This document shows positions 34,691 to 46,705 of a stretch of DNA of 64,000 bases, in pieces; the first letter of the stretch is position 1, and every line of letters begins with the position of its first letter. The notes beneath the pieces are model-generated. The model saw only the letters and a list, made by a program, of their open reading frames with translations. It was not told the DNA's origin and made no database searches. This stretch comes from Bretschneidera sinensis (Eukaryota > Streptophyta > Magnoliopsida > Brassicales > Akaniaceae): assembly GCA_023935145.1 (NCBI GenBank), contig CM043701.1:74336817-74400816 (forward strand). The letters run 5' to 3'. Made by a program: the position numbers and the translations under genes.

Positions 34691-36145
34691 CACAATATTG
34701 CCACCAAGCTATCAAATTCCTACAATGGAGAGAAGCTATGCAAGCAAAGTTAGATGCCATGGAATTCAACAAAACTTGGATAGTTGTTTCTTTGCCTTAA
34801 GGAAAACACTTTATTGGCTATAAGTGGATTTGCAAGGTTAAGAATAATTCAGATGGTACTCTAGAGAGACACAAAGCCCGTTTAGTTGTTAAGGGTTATA
34901 CTCAGCAAGAAGATGTTGATTTCATTGAAACTTTCTCACCAATAGCAAAGCTAGTTACTATCAAAATCTTATTGGCACTTGCTACAAGTCGATATTGGCA
35001 TCTAACTTAACTAGATATTAATAATGCGTTTCTTAATGGAGATTTATTTGAAGAAATGTACATGGATCTTCCTCTTGGTTATAGTAGTAAGGGGGAGAAT
35101 TTAAAACAGGGTGAAAGGCTTGTTTGCAAGCTACATAAGTCTATATATGGACTTAAGCAAGCTTCAAGGCAATGGAATTCAAAGTTTGCTCATGCTTTTA
35201 TAAAGTTTGGTTTTGTTCAATCGAAGGCAGATTACTCCTTCTAAAGGATCAGGTTCATCTTTTGTTGCATTGCTGGTATATGTTGATGATATAATAATTA
35301 CTGGTCCTAACAGTCAAGCTATAGATTCTTTGAAGAGTTTTCTCCATAGCTAGTTTAAACTTAAGGATCTAGGCCAATTGAAGTACTTTCTTGGTCTTAA
35401 AATTGCAAGATCTGCTCATGGCATGGTGTTTTCTCAACGCCATTATGCCCTTCAGTTACTTGAAGATGCATGCTACTTGGCTTGTAAGTTTGCTAATATT
35501 CCTTTAAATCCCAAAGTCAAGTTGAATAGCAGCGATGGTGAATTGCTAATTGATATTTCTCAATACCACAGACTCATTGGTAGATAGCTTTACCTTACCA
35601 TTTTCAGACCCGATATTACTTTTGTTGTGCATAAACTAAGTCAGTTTTTGGCTCATCCTCGAGTCCCACACATGCAAGCAGTTCATCATTTGCTTTGATA
35701 TATTAAATCAAATCCTGGCCTAGGATTATTTTTTTCTGCCAATTCTTTTCTTCAACTCAAGGCTTTTTCAGATGCTGACTAGGGAGCTTGTTTGGATACA
35801 AGGAGATCAGTTACTGGTTTTTGTATGTTTCTTGGTGATTCTTTGATATCTTGGAAGGCTAAAAAGCAAACAACCATATCCAAGTCTTCAGCTGAAGCAG
35901 AATATCATGCATTGGCCTATACTACTAGTGAATTAGTGTGGCTTCGGCAGTTATTACAAGATTTTCATATTGATGTCTCATCTCCAGCTCTTTTGTTTTG
36001 TGATAATCAAGCTGCCATACACATAGCTTCTAATCTCATTTTTCATGAACGAACAAAACACATAGAGCTTGATTGTTATTTTGTTCGGGATAGAGTTATT
36101 CGACTTAATGCCCCCACCTTCTATTTTGTACATCTTTATGGCTGA
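34690..36145 (+). pseudogene. Element G reverse transcriptase and RNase H, broken
   Basis: RT pieces include [38 protein letters not shown] and YVDDIIITG (YVDD at 35279-35290). RNase H (from about 35770) shows [37 protein letters not shown] and [14 protein letters not shown]. Several stops are present (for example in DAD*GACL). The reading ends VHLYG* at 36145, short of the usual C-terminus. Confidence 0.85.
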
Positions 36146-36386
36146 TGTTTGTGGAACCACTTTCCCTAGATTGGTTGCTTAATTGTAGTTGAACTCCTTT
36201 CTCACTAAAAAAAGGAAAAAAAAAATGCAAACTAACACCGAAGCGACAAAGACCCCAACCAACCCTTGCACCAGCAATGAGGACCAAACCAAACAGATAT
36301 ACATCTTCCACCGACAAACCAGCACAGATTAAAAAAAAAAAAAAATACTATAGAGTAACATCTCAAATCCACACAAATGATTATTA

Positions 36387-37344
36387 TGACCTGTTTGTCA
36401 GTGGAATTGAATTATCTTAATCTCACATGAATAGTTATCCTTCATTTGATTGGAAGAGTTTATTATTCATGTTGGATTAAGATGAGATAAAATTAGTCAT
36501 AATCTCACATTTTTGTCCCATATCTCTCATGAGATAAAATCTCTCCCAACCATGTGAGATTAATTTTTGTTTTTATCTTTTTTACCCTTGAATAATAGTA
36601 ATTATTAGTATAAAATAATAATGATAATAACAATAAATATTATAACATTATTATAATAATAACAAATAATAATTATAATAATAATAATATAATAAGTATA
36701 ATAGCAAATATAATAAGTATAATAAAAATAATTATTATTACCATAATTATAATAATATTATATTAATACTGATAATAATAGTATCTTTATAATATTATTA
36801 TAATAATTTTTCTTATATTCATAATAATACACATGAATATTAATATTATGTTTATAATTATAATAATATTAAAATAATTATGATAATAATAATAAATATT
36901 ATTATAATTATAATTATAAAAGTGTTATTATGGTAATTATAACAATAATTATTATAATCATGATGATAAAAATAGAAATTTAGTAATAAATATTATTTAT
37001 TAATATTATAATAGGAATTTTAATAATAAAATATAATAATTATAATTATTATTATGATAATGATAATGATAGTAAATGTAATAATACTTTTAATGATGGT
37101 GATAATAAAATAAATATAATTATAAGAATGATAATGATAATAATAATTATTGTTAATATGTTAATAATATTATAATAATTCCAATAATAATCTTATAATT
37201 ATATTAATGATAATAATAATAATTATTATTATTATAATACTAATAATAATAATAATTATTATTATTATTATTATTAATCATAATAATAATTATTTTAATT
37301 ATGATGAGAAAATTAATAATTTAGTAATAACTATTATTTATTGT

Positions 37345-37395
<51 letters not shown>

Positions 37396-37635
37396 TATGG
37401 GTTTGTGAAGATATTAAAAATTGTTAAGGATGATGAATAGTACTAAAGTATTTTTGTACTTAAACTTCTTATCTCACTTTAGCTTTAATCTAACAATCTC
37501 ATTAACCAAACATAGAATTAAGATATTATCTTTTTTTAAAGGTAATGTGTTATCTCTTTAATCCCTCTTCATCATATGTCATGTTAATCTTAATTCTATC
37601 TCATTATAATCCTATATGTAAAACCAAACGGATCC
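36387..37635. mobile_element. MITE-like element with internal microsatellite
   Basis: TTATTA flanks both sides (36381-36386 and 37636-37641). The left end TGACCTGTTTGTC and the right end CCAAACGGATCC are imperfect inverted repeats, similar to GG.CCGTTTGG termini of PIF/Harbinger (Tourist) elements, for which TTA target sites are usual. Subterminal regions share TTAATCTCA/TGAGAT blocks in opposite orientation. The centre is an AAT-type microsatellite and there is no transposase. Confidence 0.6.
36590..37405. repeat. AAT/ATT-type microsatellite tract
   Basis: Roughly 800 bp consist almost only of TAA, ATT and ATAATT units with scattered changes; the purest part is an uninterrupted AAT run near 37345-37395. 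Both strands read as open poly-Ile or poly-Asn frames, which are artefacts. Confidence 0.9.
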
Positions 37636-37641
37636 TTATTA

Positions 37642-39110
37642 CTAACCTACCAAAATTACCAAAATTGAGACTCTAAAACTACAAAATTTTAAATTTTATT
37701 TTTATCAATGCGTAAGTTATTTATTTGATTTATATATTAATTATTTATCTCTCTTTATATGGGTAAAAATATGATAGCATTGTGGGTTTCTATATGAATA
37801 ATAATGTAGTAAGATTATATTTGCATTCAATTATAAGAAGAAAAAAAGGGTAGTTGACTATAGTATTATTACATTATAGAAAATTTTCACGTGATATTAT
37901 ATTAACTATGTGATAGTTTTTTTGATTTATGTTAAAAGATAGTTGAGAAAAAGTGTCATTGTGTTAAACACACAATTTTAATTATAGAAAATTTAAAAAA
38001 TAAAAATAAATAAATTGAAAATTATATTATTTTTCTTTATTAACATTATATATCATAACATGATATTATATTAACAACACACAACAGGCCTTCCTTATCT
38101 ATAAACGAATTATTGATATGAAAAATTAAACTTAAGATCTCAACACACTCAAATAATATTCATTAAGTTAAAAGTTAATATGATAAAAAAATTTAAGATA
38201 AGTGAAGACTAAAGTTGACATAAATTTTTTTTTTATAGGAAAGTTGACCCAATTGAATTTTTTTTAGTTTGGAAATAATGCATACTAGAGTAATATAATT
38301 GAAATATTAGTTTGATCAATTTAAAGTTTTAAACTGTTGGGCTTAATGATGATGGAAATCGTACTAAAAAAATGAATAGAGGTTGTAAAGGATCATTCTT
38401 GTTCATTCAACATGTGACTTTTGAGACCGTAGACTATGGTGGTCAATTGTTGTCTTAGACGAGGAAAAGAAAGCGAAGTTCGCTTCAAAACAAGAAAAAA
38501 GCTAATTAAAGGTTGGTGGTGCCAGCTTGGGCAAGATATAGACACCAATTTGGAATTTTTTTGGTGTGATTCTACGCTTAGCTTTTTGACAATATTATAA
38601 AAGAAGACTTACTATTTTCCGTAAAATTAACCTTACGGTGGTGCATTTCATAAGGTCCGTATCGGTATGATTTGATCCCTCCACTTGTTTCCCTTAATGA
38701 TTGCCAGTTGCTATCGAAAGCCTCATGGCTTTCAAGTTTTTTTTTATTTTATTATTATTATTATTTATAAAACTACGACACCAAAATGTTATTCTCACGT
38801 TAAAAATCAAATTGTAAAACTAAACTTGCGGTCACAAAACTTTAAGTAACCGAGCTCATCTTATTCATAATATAAACATAATGTGCTTGTATATATGTGT
38901 ATGTATATAGAGGTGTAATGTATGGATGTTAATAAAAAAGATTAAAATAATATTATTGTTATAAAAAATTATCATTGAAATAAGTATATAATTTTTATAT
39001 TTGTGTAAGAAATATACAATGATTGAAAAAAATGTAAATATATCTCAAGTTATAACCACAAATGATTTAAAACTTACATACAATTGTTAATATTAAATGC
39101 TTGCTAAAAT
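37642..39110. other. AT-rich intergenic region
   Basis: There is no gene. A 5'-truncated relative of the SINE at 39111 lies at about 37690-37855. The rest is AT-rich spacer. Confidence 0.5.
37690..37855 (+). mobile_element. 5'-truncated relative of the SINE
   Basis: GATTTATATATTAATTATTTAT and the following TATGGGTAAAAATATGATA and TTTCTATATGAATAATAATG blocks follow the order of the 3' half of the SINE at 39180-39300. The tRNA-like head is missing. Confidence 0.45.
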
Positions 39111-39348
39111 GTCGATGAGGTCATCGTCTAGTGGTCAAGGTAGAAACTATGTAACTATATCTTAAGTTCAATTCTCACGGTGTGTAAATTGTTTATTCGA
39201 TTTATATATTAGTTATTTATTTTATTTTAGGTGAGTTGTGGTAATATTATTGATTTATGTATAGATAATGGCATAATACGAGTTTATATTGTAATCAAAT
39301 CAATTGTTATACTATTTATATATAACATCACTTCAATAAAAAAAAATA
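39111..39348 (+). mobile_element. tRNA-derived SINE with target duplication
   Basis: The 238-bp unit starts with a tRNA-like head: A-box-like ATCGTCTAGTGGTCAAGG (39122 on) and B-box-like AGTTCAATTCTCA (about 39165). An AT-rich body follows, ending in an A-rich tail (CAATAAAAAAAAATA). CTTGCTAAAAT occurs directly before (39100-39110) and after (39349-39359), an 11-bp exact target duplication that extends further with one mismatch. This is a textbook plant SINE layout. Confidence 0.85.
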
Positions 39349-39359
39349 CTTGCTAAAAT

Positions 39360-39736
39360 ATTATAGTGTTAAAATGTAATATATTATACAGATAAAAAAT
39401 TAACTTGAGCTTCTTTGTATGTATATAGAATACAATATCAATAATTTAATTTGTTGAAATTTTTAAAAATTTAATTAACATAACATGTGAATACTAAAAA
39501 AAATATAACATGTGTATGAAAATTTTAAATAATTACGGAAAAACTTAAGAAAATAATTTTAAAAAATGAATCAAATAAATGATTATTTGTTATAAACAAT
39601 TTTTATCTACTCAACATAACATATGAGAATAAAATGTGAATGTAAAAATTAAATTTTTGAAATTTAATCTTACAAATAATAAAATGATAAATTAAGACTT
39701 TTGTAGAGAAAACAAAAATATTGAGCTATTGATATT

Positions 39737-39781
<45 letters not shown>

Positions 39782-41285
39782 GTCGAAACTCTTATTATCT
39801 CCTTTTACGTATTCATACTACAATCCCATAAATTCAATTTATTGAAATTAATAACATAAGTTGGATTTATTAATAAAGTATCACAATTTTGAATCTCAAT
39901 CTATTAACGAAGTTAAAAAAAAAAATTGTATGAAATAAATCTTTTTTTTTTTAATTCTTATAAATTATATTAGTTTACTTTTTAAATTGATTATATTATT
40001 TAACTTAGGTATTCAATATATTGAATATTTATTTTGGCCTTTATAAAGTTTATAAATTAAACTTTATACAGACCATATAATTAAAATTTCCAAAAGTCAA
40101 TCATTTATGGAGGAAAACGCTTTGCAATTGATTCACATTTTTTTATTTATAAAATATTGTTTATTATGTAATTTGATTTATTTTCAAAGCAAAATTATAT
40201 ATGATTTAAAGTTGAAGGTACTCTAATGAACGACATATAATATTTTACTTGAGGTTTTGTATCAAATAGGCGAAAAAAAAAGAATAAACTATTTTAATAT
40301 TAGTGTTTTGAATACTCTCATGCTATGCAAAAGAGAAGCCTACAATATTATTATATAATTACGTGAAATATCTAATAGGGTCCAAATAAATTAATATAAA
40401 AAAATATGAATGATCAATGGTAAAACCCTCCATTGTGAAATATTGTTTGATAATTTCATTTTTTGGATATGTATTTTAAGTTAGTTTAGTACTTAATTTG
40501 ATTATATTATTCACTTTCACCATTTTATAAACTTTACTTATTATTTTAGTGGGTTTTTAGATTTGGCTTTATATAACTTACATAATTACACATACCAAAA
40601 TTATATTTGATGAAAAAAAAATAATATTTACAAAGAAATGTCATGTAAATTCAATTTTTGGACCTTTTTTTTTTGTAATGCAACCTTATAATTTAATTTT
40701 ATTGAATATCTAATTCAGTCAGTTTATATTTAACTATTAATTTGATAAGATTTTTTTATATTGAATTCGTATTAAAAAAATAATTTATGTTTAATTTTAA
40801 TTTACCGAGCTTTATTATTTCATTTTATGCTTTTATAGAGTGGTCAATAGTGAAACCCTCTGTGGTGCAATATTGTTTAATAAATTCATTTTCTTAGATA
40901 TCTAGTTTAAGTTAGTTTATAACTCATATTTTTTTTGAGCATTTTATAAAATTTACTTTATTATTTTAGACCTTTAATTACAAGGTTTATAATTGGCTTT
41001 TATATAGATAGAATAACTAAAAATACCAAAATTATGTTGTGTTAAAAAATGTTTAGAAAAAAATTGTCTTATACATTTCTTTTCATTTTTGTGATATAAT
41101 CTTGTAATTTAATTTTACTGAATAACTAATTTAAGTTAGTTTATAATTTCACTATTAAGTTGATTAGATTTTTATATTGATTTTTGTTAATTTTTAATTT
41201 AATTTAATTTAATTTAATTAGGTTTTATTATTTAGGCTTTATAGAGTTTATAGATTGAGCTTTATATCCCAAGTAACTATAAGAC
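39360..41285. other. AT-rich intergenic region
   Basis: No gene. It includes an (AT)n microsatellite at 39738-39777. Two diverged copies of a several-hundred-base AT-rich unit seem to occur around 40430-40720 and 40840-41130: both contain a TGGTAAAACCCTC/AGTGAAACCCTC block, ATATTGTTT.ATAA and TTTATAAA.TTTACTT. Class unknown. Confidence 0.45.
39738..39777. repeat. (AT)n microsatellite
   Basis: About 20 perfect AT units in AT-rich spacer. Confidence 0.95.
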
Positions 41286-42534
41286 CGTTGACTCCATATT
41301 GATTTTGATAATTACACAACATATTATTGTGCTAATTATATTTTATTTAGTTATTTTAAGTCATAAGGTGCAAGGCACGCACGTATGATGCAAGGTACGC
41401 ACATGTAGAGCAATGTGTGCACATGGAAATCCATGGTGTTTTGAAGACCAAGTTGAAGAAGAATAAGAAGCAAAGTAAGAGAATATAGTCTAGCTAAGGT
41501 TAAGTCATTTGTTAATCCCTCTCTATACTCTTAGTTTAATTAAGACTCAAAAATTATTTGTGACTCAAAAATTATTTTACACAAATAATTTTTACAAGTT
41601 TTTAAGTAAAAAAAATGGTTTTTGCATAAGTGGTTGTCGACTACATGAAATATGGCCTAACTTCAAAATTGGACAAAGACTTTAGGTAGTCGACTACCTC
41701 CACTAAAATTTAAATATATGATTCAAAATTCTTGAGGTAGTCAACTACCTCCTTAAGGAAGTCGACTACCAGCTCGAAAACTTTGTTTTCGACCTTAATT
41801 TTCAAAGATATAGTAAACTACCTTCTTAGTATAGTCAACTAATTTGTCAAAATAACAGCTAGTTTTTAAAAATTGAGACTCGGGTCAGTGCATTTAATGC
41901 ACCAAATGATCACATTTTGTGTCTAACATCCATAAGAAGTTAGAGGCATAAATATCCATCATCAATGAGCATTTATTTTGAACTAGAACATCATTGAGCT
42001 CGTTTATTGTAGAAATTAAGCCTCCAAATTTTCTAATTAAGCCATTCTTGTGATAAGTGTGTTTGAGAGAAAAAATTTCAGTTGTAATCATTCATTGAGC
42101 TTTTTATCTTGTTTTACCATAATCATCCCTCTTATACTCTTGTTATAAAAGAGTTGGTGTAACTCTTTGTGAGGTTTCTTGAGTGTTTAGGTGTTAAACA
42201 CTTGTGAGGAATTTTATAGTGAGAGAAAATCTATTGTAAAGGTTTGGGAAATGCCATGGAAGTTACTTGGTGTAATATTTGCTTGGACTAATGGAGGGAA
42301 CTCTCAAAAAGATCTCTTGAGGAGTGGACTAGGCACAAGGAGTGACCAAACCACTATAAATCAAGTTTGCAAGCTTTCCTCCTTAATTCTCTTATTTTCA
42401 GCAAGTTTATTTTTATTTCTCATATATTGATTAATTACTTTCTTAGCTTGCTTGATTATCTTATGATTAATTTTTAATTTATATTAAAAATTTCGAACCC
42501 AATTCATCCCCCTCTTGGGTTGCATTAACTAACA
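41286..42534 (+). repeat. 5' LTR of element C
   Basis: It starts CGTTGACTCC (a mutated TGTTGAC) and ends TAACTAACA before the primer site at 42537 (TGGTATCATAAC). The layout matches the LTRs of A and B: palindromes with arms GTAGTCGACTAC (41636-41852), a TATA-like GCATAAATATCC near 41946, and a CCCCCTCTTGGGTT end block. The 3' LTR lies beyond the window. Confidence 0.8.
41636..41852. repeat. AGTCGACT palindrome array, LTR of C
   Basis: About six copies, for example GTAGTCGACTACC, GTCAACTACC and GAAGTCGACTACC. The core is the same as in A and B but the arms are GT/AC. Confidence 0.75.
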
Positions 42535-42590
42535 ATTGGTATCATAACTAGTGTACTCTTAATTATGCTTAAAATTCTGGGGTAGATCCT

Positions 42591-42892
42591 ATGGAAACTA
42601 ATGTGGGAAATATGCTTGGCGAAGGTCATTCCTTCGCTAGACTTCCTTTGTTCACCGGAACAAATTATAGCTATTGGAAAAATAGGATGATAATTTTTCT
42701 AGAAGGCTAAGACTTTGCTTTATGGGAAATTATCATCGATCGATATATAATTCCAATGAAATAGATAAAAGATAAAGAGATAGAAAATAAAGTCGCTAAG
42801 ATTAGACAATAATTTAATAATGAGGACCAAAAAATAATTTCTCTAAATAGTAGGGCAACTAGCATGCTTCATTGTGCCTTAGACATCAATGA
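42591..42892 (+). pseudogene. Element C gag, 5' piece
   Basis: It starts METNVGNMLGEGHSF and continues with FARLPLFTGTNYSYWKNRM, then a stop (EG*DFALWE). It ends ...LHCALDIN at the B insertion site. Joined across the target duplication, the next residues are KYNEILACEL, the normal Sirevirus sequence. Confidence 0.8.
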
Positions 42893-44097
42893 TGTAGACT
42901 AAAGTCGAAACCCAAGAGGGGAGGTGAAATGAGTTTTTAAAATTTTTTGCACAATAAACAAGTTTTAAATACTTTTCAAGCACAAACAAGAGTAACAAGT
43001 ATAATAGAGCTGAAAGTAAAGAGATAAGGAAGAGAATATGCAAACGCAATTTATAGTGGTTTGGCAATATCAGACTTCTCCGACCCTACGTCCACTCTCT
43101 TCAAAGAACCTCTTTGAAGCAATCCACTAATAACTCAAGCAACTTAACGAGTGTTACCCAAACCATACACAATCTCTTTTGGTTAAGGAAGTCTTTTACA
43201 AGAAGTGTTTAACTCCTAAACACTCTAAGAGTTACACCAACTCTTCCTCTTTACAATGATTGAAAATTTAAAGAACAAGAACAAGAGAGACTTTGTATTT
43301 AATGCTCTTATAAAGAAGAAGGATCTCTCTTAAAAGTACAAAGCTTTTAAGAATGGCTCATAAAACTTTTTTGAAAGCTTTGAATGATATGAAATGAGAG
43401 GATGAATATTAATTGCTCAAGAGTTGTTATGTTCTCTCATTTATGATGGATTTTTATAGTTAAAAAGTCCAATTTACTCACTCAAAAATACTCTTTAGGA
43501 GTGGTTTAGTGCCTTTATTACACTGAACAACATTTTAGATCTAAAATATTACCATTATTTTCGAATGTTCAATCGACTGGATGATTGTTCAGTCTACTGG
43601 ATGCTCATTTCAAAATTCAAATTGTTTTAGGTTCTTCATTTAGTCTACTAAATCAGAAAGCAAAAAGCTTCTGACCTTCATTCAGTCGACTGAAAGAAAT
43701 CATTCAGTCGGCTAGGTTCATTCAGTCAACTAAATAACTTATTCAGTCAATTAGATGACATTTAGTCGACTAGATGACCCAAGACAGTGAAATCTGTTTT
43801 CAATTTTGCTTTATAGAACCAGGTCCAGTCAAAACGGTTTTGCTAAAATATTTTGTAAGTAAAATGAGCCACATTTAAAGCTAGGTATTGAAAGTAGAGA
43901 TTTACAACTTTAATTTGATTACCTTAGAGCCTATTCTAAGTCTTGGATTTATTTCAGTATCTCTTTTGGATGTGTTCTTGTGAGTTTTGTGACTTGTCTT
44001 TGATCTGAGTGCAATTTGCAACTTCAACACTTAGATAACATTGTTACTATAGTTAAAATTGTGTTTTGTCATAATTAAAATCAAATAAGGGTTAATA
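42893..44097 (-). repeat. 3' LTR of element B
   Basis: On the minus strand it runs from TATTAACCC (mutated TGTTGACCC) to AGTCTACA. It carries about eight decayed palindromes (43566-43778) with TTCAGTCGACTGAA-type arms. It is paired with 51904-53133. Confidence 0.88.
43566..43778. repeat. AGTCGACT palindrome array, 3' LTR of B
   Basis: TTCAGTCGACTGAA-type units at uneven spacing; variants include CAGTCTACTGG, CAGTCAACTAA and TAGTCGACTAG. Confidence 0.75.
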
Positions 44098-44115
44098 ATC
44101 TCCCCATTTTTTGTG
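44098..44115 (-). promoter_or_regulatory. Polypurine tract of element B
   Basis: On the minus strand AAAAAATGGGGAGAT lies directly before the 3' LTR. Confidence 0.75.
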
Positions 44116-44689
44116 ATGACAAAACTATAAAGAGAAAAACAATTTTTAGAAACTAAGTGTTTGATTTTTTTGGAATAGCTGACAGAGTTTCCTCAGTTTT
44201 TATGATAAAACCTTCTGCAATTTTCAAAGACAACCAAGAAACAGATATATAGGACATATATATTAAAACTAATAAGTAAGGAGCAAAGCCCCCCTTAATT
44301 TATGCATTTATACATAGTCTCCAACATAGTTTTCCTTTTTCTCATCATTACAGATAGAAAGATAAAGAGAATATAAACATGCATGCAAAAATTTAGCTCA
44401 AAATGGAGATGGTAAAATCTCTCGGGAAAAATAAAAAAAATAACAGTAAGTAAGAGAAGCAGATAGATTCTTATTGATAAAAATTAAATAGATATAGATA
44501 AAAGCTAAGACTCTCATGAGTCTAGCAAACCATACAAATATAAGAGTAAAGGTTGTTATCAGCTAAAGAATCCTAAATGTGCAACACAAGCTAAAAAATA
44601 TCAATAAAACAGAAAAAAAATGAAAATGTAGAAATATAACTTATAAAGTTCTAGTATTGCAAAAAAACAAGGATAAAAGCTAATGTAAA
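44116..44689 (-). other. 3' untranslated region of element B
   Basis: AT-rich stretch between ORF3 and the polypurine tract, with no coding signal. Confidence 0.5.
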
Positions 44690-45980
44690 ATCAATTAAGC
44701 CAATCTGGAGACGAAGGAGGGAACCTAGGTGCACAGAGACGGTCTTGAATCTCTCTGAGTTGATCGTGAATCTGAAGGTTATGTTCTCGAAGCTCGTCCA
44801 TGGAACTCTGAGAATCAACTTGAAAGGTCGAGAGATCATCGTAGACAACATGAAGTCTTGTCCTTAAATCGTTAAGCTTGGTGTCTGTGGCCTACTGCAT
44901 GCTGGTCATAATGACCTGGAGGCTAGCCAAGGCTTGAAGGATTGCATCTTGTGAATCACCTGAATTATTCGAGGCTGTTGTCCTCCTTTGAGGCCGTTAG
45001 GAGTAACTGGTTCCTCTGTTGTTGCTTTACTAGGAGGCTTATTTCCAATTCGAATGTTCTTTCCTAGTTTAGAGACCACCAAATTGTCTCTAATGACACA
45101 ACCCATCTTCTTCAAATAAAAATATCAATGACATCTTTGGAGTCAAGTTCTTGAGATTCATTCTTAAGAAGAGGGACCTTGAAGTGCTTCTAGAGCAAGG
45201 TAATGATCATGCCATAAGGTAGTACACCAATATCACTATTATGCCTAACTACCATATTACTAAGGATTAAAGGGTAGAGGGTGTAAGGAGTCTTTGTTTT
45301 GAGGTAGTAGATTAGGATGATGTCTAGCATGGATGGACTATTTCGACTTCCTAATCTCATATTCAGAGTCCAGTTAAATACTAAGTTTAGGATCCTAGAG
45401 TCTAAGGGAAGATCGAGATAGGTATTATAGGTCTGATTCTCATAAACATAGGACCTATCCCCTTTGATTACCCTACATGCCTCTTGATAATCAAAATCGG
45501 TTGGCCAGCCCACTCTTATCCATTTCATCCCATCAATAGGCAAGTTTAGAATTTCATAAAGTACAATAGGAGTGATAACGAATTCATGCCCTATGACCAG
45601 AGTAGAAACTCTAGTGGAGGAGGGTGAAAACTATTTCATATTAGCATAGAACTGGTGCATAAGTCTATGATAATATTTTTCTTGCAAGGTCACTAGGTCA
45701 ATCTAACCTAATCTATCAAAAAAAGTCTTGAGATTAAAATTATCAAACCCAAGAGTTGAAAAATCTATTACTCTACCTGGCCTGACAGTTTTGGTCTTAA
45801 TGGCAGTGTCATACCTCTTCTTAGCCTTTTTATCCCAAAAACTAGTGTCATTAAGGTTGTCTCGTGGTGGTGCACTACCTTCTCCTTTATTGATTTATTC
45901 TTCCTTTTGGTGGGATTATCTCCACTAGGATAGACCGTTTTAAGGTGTTTGGTTCGAGAGGGTTCATCTTCACTAGCCAT
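44690..45980 (-). pseudogene. Element B ORF3 (post-pol ORF), broken
   Basis: The start MASEDEPSRTKHLK at 45980 is followed by a basic region (NPTKRKNKSIKEK). The readable core (45543-45190) holds WPTDFDYQEACRVIKGD, LDLPLDSRILNLV, LGSRNSPSMLDIILIYYLKT and VLPYGMIITLL. It matches ORF3 of element A in the same order (WPDNFNYEKACQII, CLPYGMLITLI). The 3' part (45115-44906 and below) is polar, with MKKMGCVIRDNLVVSKLGKNIRIG matched by KKMGYIIHDGLIYSKAGKNIRIG in A (quoted here only in part as family evidence). Several stops are present. Function unknown. Confidence 0.65.
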
Positions 45981-46705
45981 TTGAAAGAGAAAACGCAAAA
46001 GAGAAGGTATAGATGAGGGGGTTCATGTTTAATCACAAAGATTTGAGAGAAAACGGAGGTAACTGATCGGATTGAGAAATAAAATCAGATAAGAGAGAAA
46101 AGGTTACGACAGGTTTAAGGATTTCAAATTTTTGAAAGAAAATTTGAGATTTTTCGTGAGCAAGAGAAGTTGGAAATGGTTGGGTAAATGATATTGATGA
46201 TATATATAGAACTATTTTTGAAGATAAACAGATGAGAGTTTGAATTTTTTTTTTTTGATAAAAAAATGAAACTGACAGAGAGAAGAGATCTCAAAAATAA
46301 GGTTTTAATGAAGGTTTTAAAAGAATCAAGTTTTAAAAACTGAAAAATCGTGAGTTCAATCGATTGGATGTGTTCTTTCAGTCGATGGATTGTATTGGTT
46401 CAGTCGACTTAATGAAGATTTTCCTTCATTCAATCGACTGAATGACACGCTTCAATCGACTAGATCAGGATTTTTAAAAAAATTCTGAACTCAATTTTGA
46501 AATTTTTGCAAGTATTACTTTCTTTATGCACTTTTTGAGTGATTAAAACATCAAATTAAGGATCAATATTCATTCATGTAAAGGAAAATATGCACATGAT
46601 GAATGTAAATGCAATCGAACACACAAGCTTTCATAGTTTTCCAACCCATTAACATTCTAATTCTACAAGCTTTCATAGTTTTTCAAGCCCATTAACATTC
46701 TAATT
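45981..46705 (-). promoter_or_regulatory. Spacer with palindromes and TATA box upstream of ORF3 in B
   Basis: The 725-bp spacer between the pol stop (46708-46706) and the ORF3 ATG (45980) holds five palindromes (46354-46462), then a TATA-like CTATATATATC (TATA from 46208) 228 bp upstream of the ATG. A long T/A run and CT-rich leader lie between. The order is the same as in A. Three tandem 42-43 bp repeats lie at its pol-proximal end. Confidence 0.55.
46354..46462. repeat. AGTCGACT palindrome array, internal in B
   Basis: Five units: TTCAATCGATTGG, TTCAGTCGATGGA, TTCAGTCGACTTAA, TTCAATCGACTGAA and TTCAATCGACTAG. The arms match the LTR arrays of B, not those of A. Confidence 0.75.

Larger units (their letters stand above)
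31563..36145 (+). mobile_element. Element G: decayed Ale-like Copia without 3' LTR
   Basis: A 5' LTR-like segment, a diverged primer site, gag, protease, integrase, RT and RNase H follow in Copia order. The gag opening with DLILVSQALTGDNYASWSRAM is the Ale/Retrofit type. All frames are broken. The element ends within the last part of RNase H, and no copy of the 5' LTR is found downstream, so the 3' end has been deleted. Confidence 0.8.
41286..42892 (+). mobile_element. Element C, left part: Sirevirus LTR and start of gag
   Basis: It consists of a 5' LTR, a diverged primer site and the first 300 bp of gag, which then stop at the insertion point of element B. Gag resumes at 53134 in the same sense. 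C is thus the host of B and, further on, of D. Confidence 0.85.

Noticed and set aside
37207..37440. Open frame of poly-Ile and poly-Asn
   Set aside because: It is a translation of the AAT-type microsatellite and has no gene features.
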